Shown in pieces: positions 63,490-64,000 of a stretch of DNA of 64,000 nt; the stretch's first letter is position 1, and the number at the start of each line of letters is the position of its first letter. Origin of the DNA: JAJEDW01 sp963555775 (GTDB lineage: Bacteria > Acidobacteriota > Terriglobia > 20CM-2-55-15); contig CAUVWY020000009.1 in NCBI GenBank assembly GCA_963555775.3, forward strand, positions 1,240,001-1,304,000, in the 5' to 3' direction. The position numbers and the translations under genes are program-made. The notes beneath the pieces were generated by a model. The model was not told the origin of the DNA. It worked only from the letters and a program-made list of their open reading frames with translations, and made no database searches.

Positions 63490-63894
63490 TTATTCCAAGA
63501 CCTTCAACGCCGCCGCGGCGACCTGTTCGTCCTGCGGCGAGGTCAATCCACTCACTCCGATCGCGCCCACGACTTTGCCGTCGGCAATGACGGGCAATCC
63601 TCCCTGGACGGGGAGCACGCCGTCAACGGCCAGAAACGCGGTTCGGCCGCCGGAGATCATATCTTCCAAAGCCTTCGTGGGGCGATTGAAACCCGCGGCC
63701 GTTCTGGCTTTCCCGATCGCAACTTCGATGGACGCGGTTTGAACGCCGTCCATCTTCTGAAACATGAGAAGGTTTGTGGCGGCGTCGACGATTGCGATCG
63801 CGACGTTCCAATCGTTCGATCGTGCTTCCGCTTCCGCGGCGGCCATCATTTTCTGTGCTGTCTCCAAAGGAATGAATTTCGCGGTTCCAAACAT
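63490..63894 (-). CDS. GlcG/HbpS-family (haem-binding-like) protein
   Basis: A 134-residue GlcG-type protein: LETAQKMMAAAEAEARSNDW NVAIAIVDAATNLL, KARTAAGFNRPTKALEDMIS, GRTAFLAVDGVLPVQGGLPV and DGKVVGAIGVSGLTSPQDEQ are the family's four landmarks. Members bind haem, cobalamin or flavin-like ligands and include HbpS; glycolate-operon GlcG is of unknown function. The ATG at 63894 is used. The partial gene at 63922-64000 lies directly upstream on the same strand. Confidence 0.85.
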   Translation of the reverse strand: MFGTAKFIPLETAQKMMAAAEAEARSNDWNVAIAIVDAATNLLMFQKMDGVQTASIEVAIGKARTAAGFNRPTKALEDMISGGRTAFLAVDGVLPVQGGLPVIADGKVVGAIGVSGLTSPQDEQVAAAALKVLE

Positions 63895-63921
63895 GTCTCA
63901 CCTCGTTTTCGCGTTTGAGGG

Positions 63922-64000
63922 TCAGTTGGGTACTGGCGCCGAGCGTTCGGGGATCAGCACTCCGAGCGACCAGCCAACGGCCCCGGCAATCCCTCCAATA
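63922..64000 (-). CDS. 3' end of an upstream gene, partial
   Basis: Only the last 25 codons are inside the window; reading from the window edge they give IGGIAGAVGWSLGVL then IPERSAPVPN before the TGA at 63922-63924. The hydrophobic, Gly-rich first part could be a C-terminal membrane helix. It cannot be identified, and being so short it may also be a chance open frame. Confidence 0.35.
   Translation of the reverse strand, partial: IGGIAGAVGWSLGVLIPERSAPVPN

Overview
The window reads as a piece of chromosome from a moderately GC-rich Acidobacteriota bacterium (Vicinamibacteria-like is my best guess; this is inference). The pointers are an Oar-like TonB-dependent receptor of about 1,100 residues, a permease of the acidobacterial duplicated orphan permease (ADOP) type, a TPR plus CRTAC1/ASPIC-UnbV pair behind the receptor, and repeated DUF6152 genes. 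No rRNA, tRNA, CRISPR array or prophage was seen.

1-11 kb: the 3' part of the TonB receptor, then a secreted TPR protein and an FG-GAP/ASPIC protein. Two modules follow that pair a DUF6152 protein with a second secreted protein of unknown function, then a DUF4159 protein. 11-20 kb: an AlkZ-like gene beside a 177-bp MITE-like element, an NHL beta-propeller protein, and a tight minus-strand cluster (19975 to 13319). In transcription order that cluster holds DUF6152, PQQ-type sugar dehydrogenase, two companion secreted proteins, DUF6152, a Tat-signal protein, a p-cresol-methylhydroxylase-like flavoprotein and its c-type cytochrome. It looks like one periplasmic oxidation operon. 20-27 kb: a toxin-antitoxin pair, a possible IS3 remnant, and an SOS mutagenesis cassette (lexA, imuA, imuB, dnaE2) with a clear palindromic operator.

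27-34 kb: ADOP permease, CPBP protease, VOC protein, class I fumarase, an 0.88-kb repeat-bounded element carrying a Cys-rich ORF, and a rhomboid protease. 34-39 kb: a cytochrome c oxidase operon (coxB, coxA, two subunit III genes, subunit IV, a small CxxC membrane protein). 39-45 kb: ClpS, FabG, tandem universal stress protein, bacilliredoxin, RRM protein, a nucleotidase-like HAD protein, a DMT protein and a DinB protein. 45-54 kb: an ABC exporter set (adaptor, permease, ATPase), a fifth DUF6152/companion pair and a copper-type P-ATPase. 54-64 kb: aconitase, gamma carbonic anhydrase, hisS, aspS, mutL, an HU gene, a repeat-rich non-coding element and a GlcG-like gene.

The most interesting thread is the DUF6152 family. 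All five copies have a signal peptide ending directly before His-His, and a conserved NPH motif 27-29 residues into the predicted mature chain. That arrangement resembles a copper histidine-brace protein, and one copy lies in a gene group with a copper-transporting ATPase. The intergenic regions also hold several short repeat families, including a 17-bp hairpin present seven times and two elements with terminal inverted repeats.
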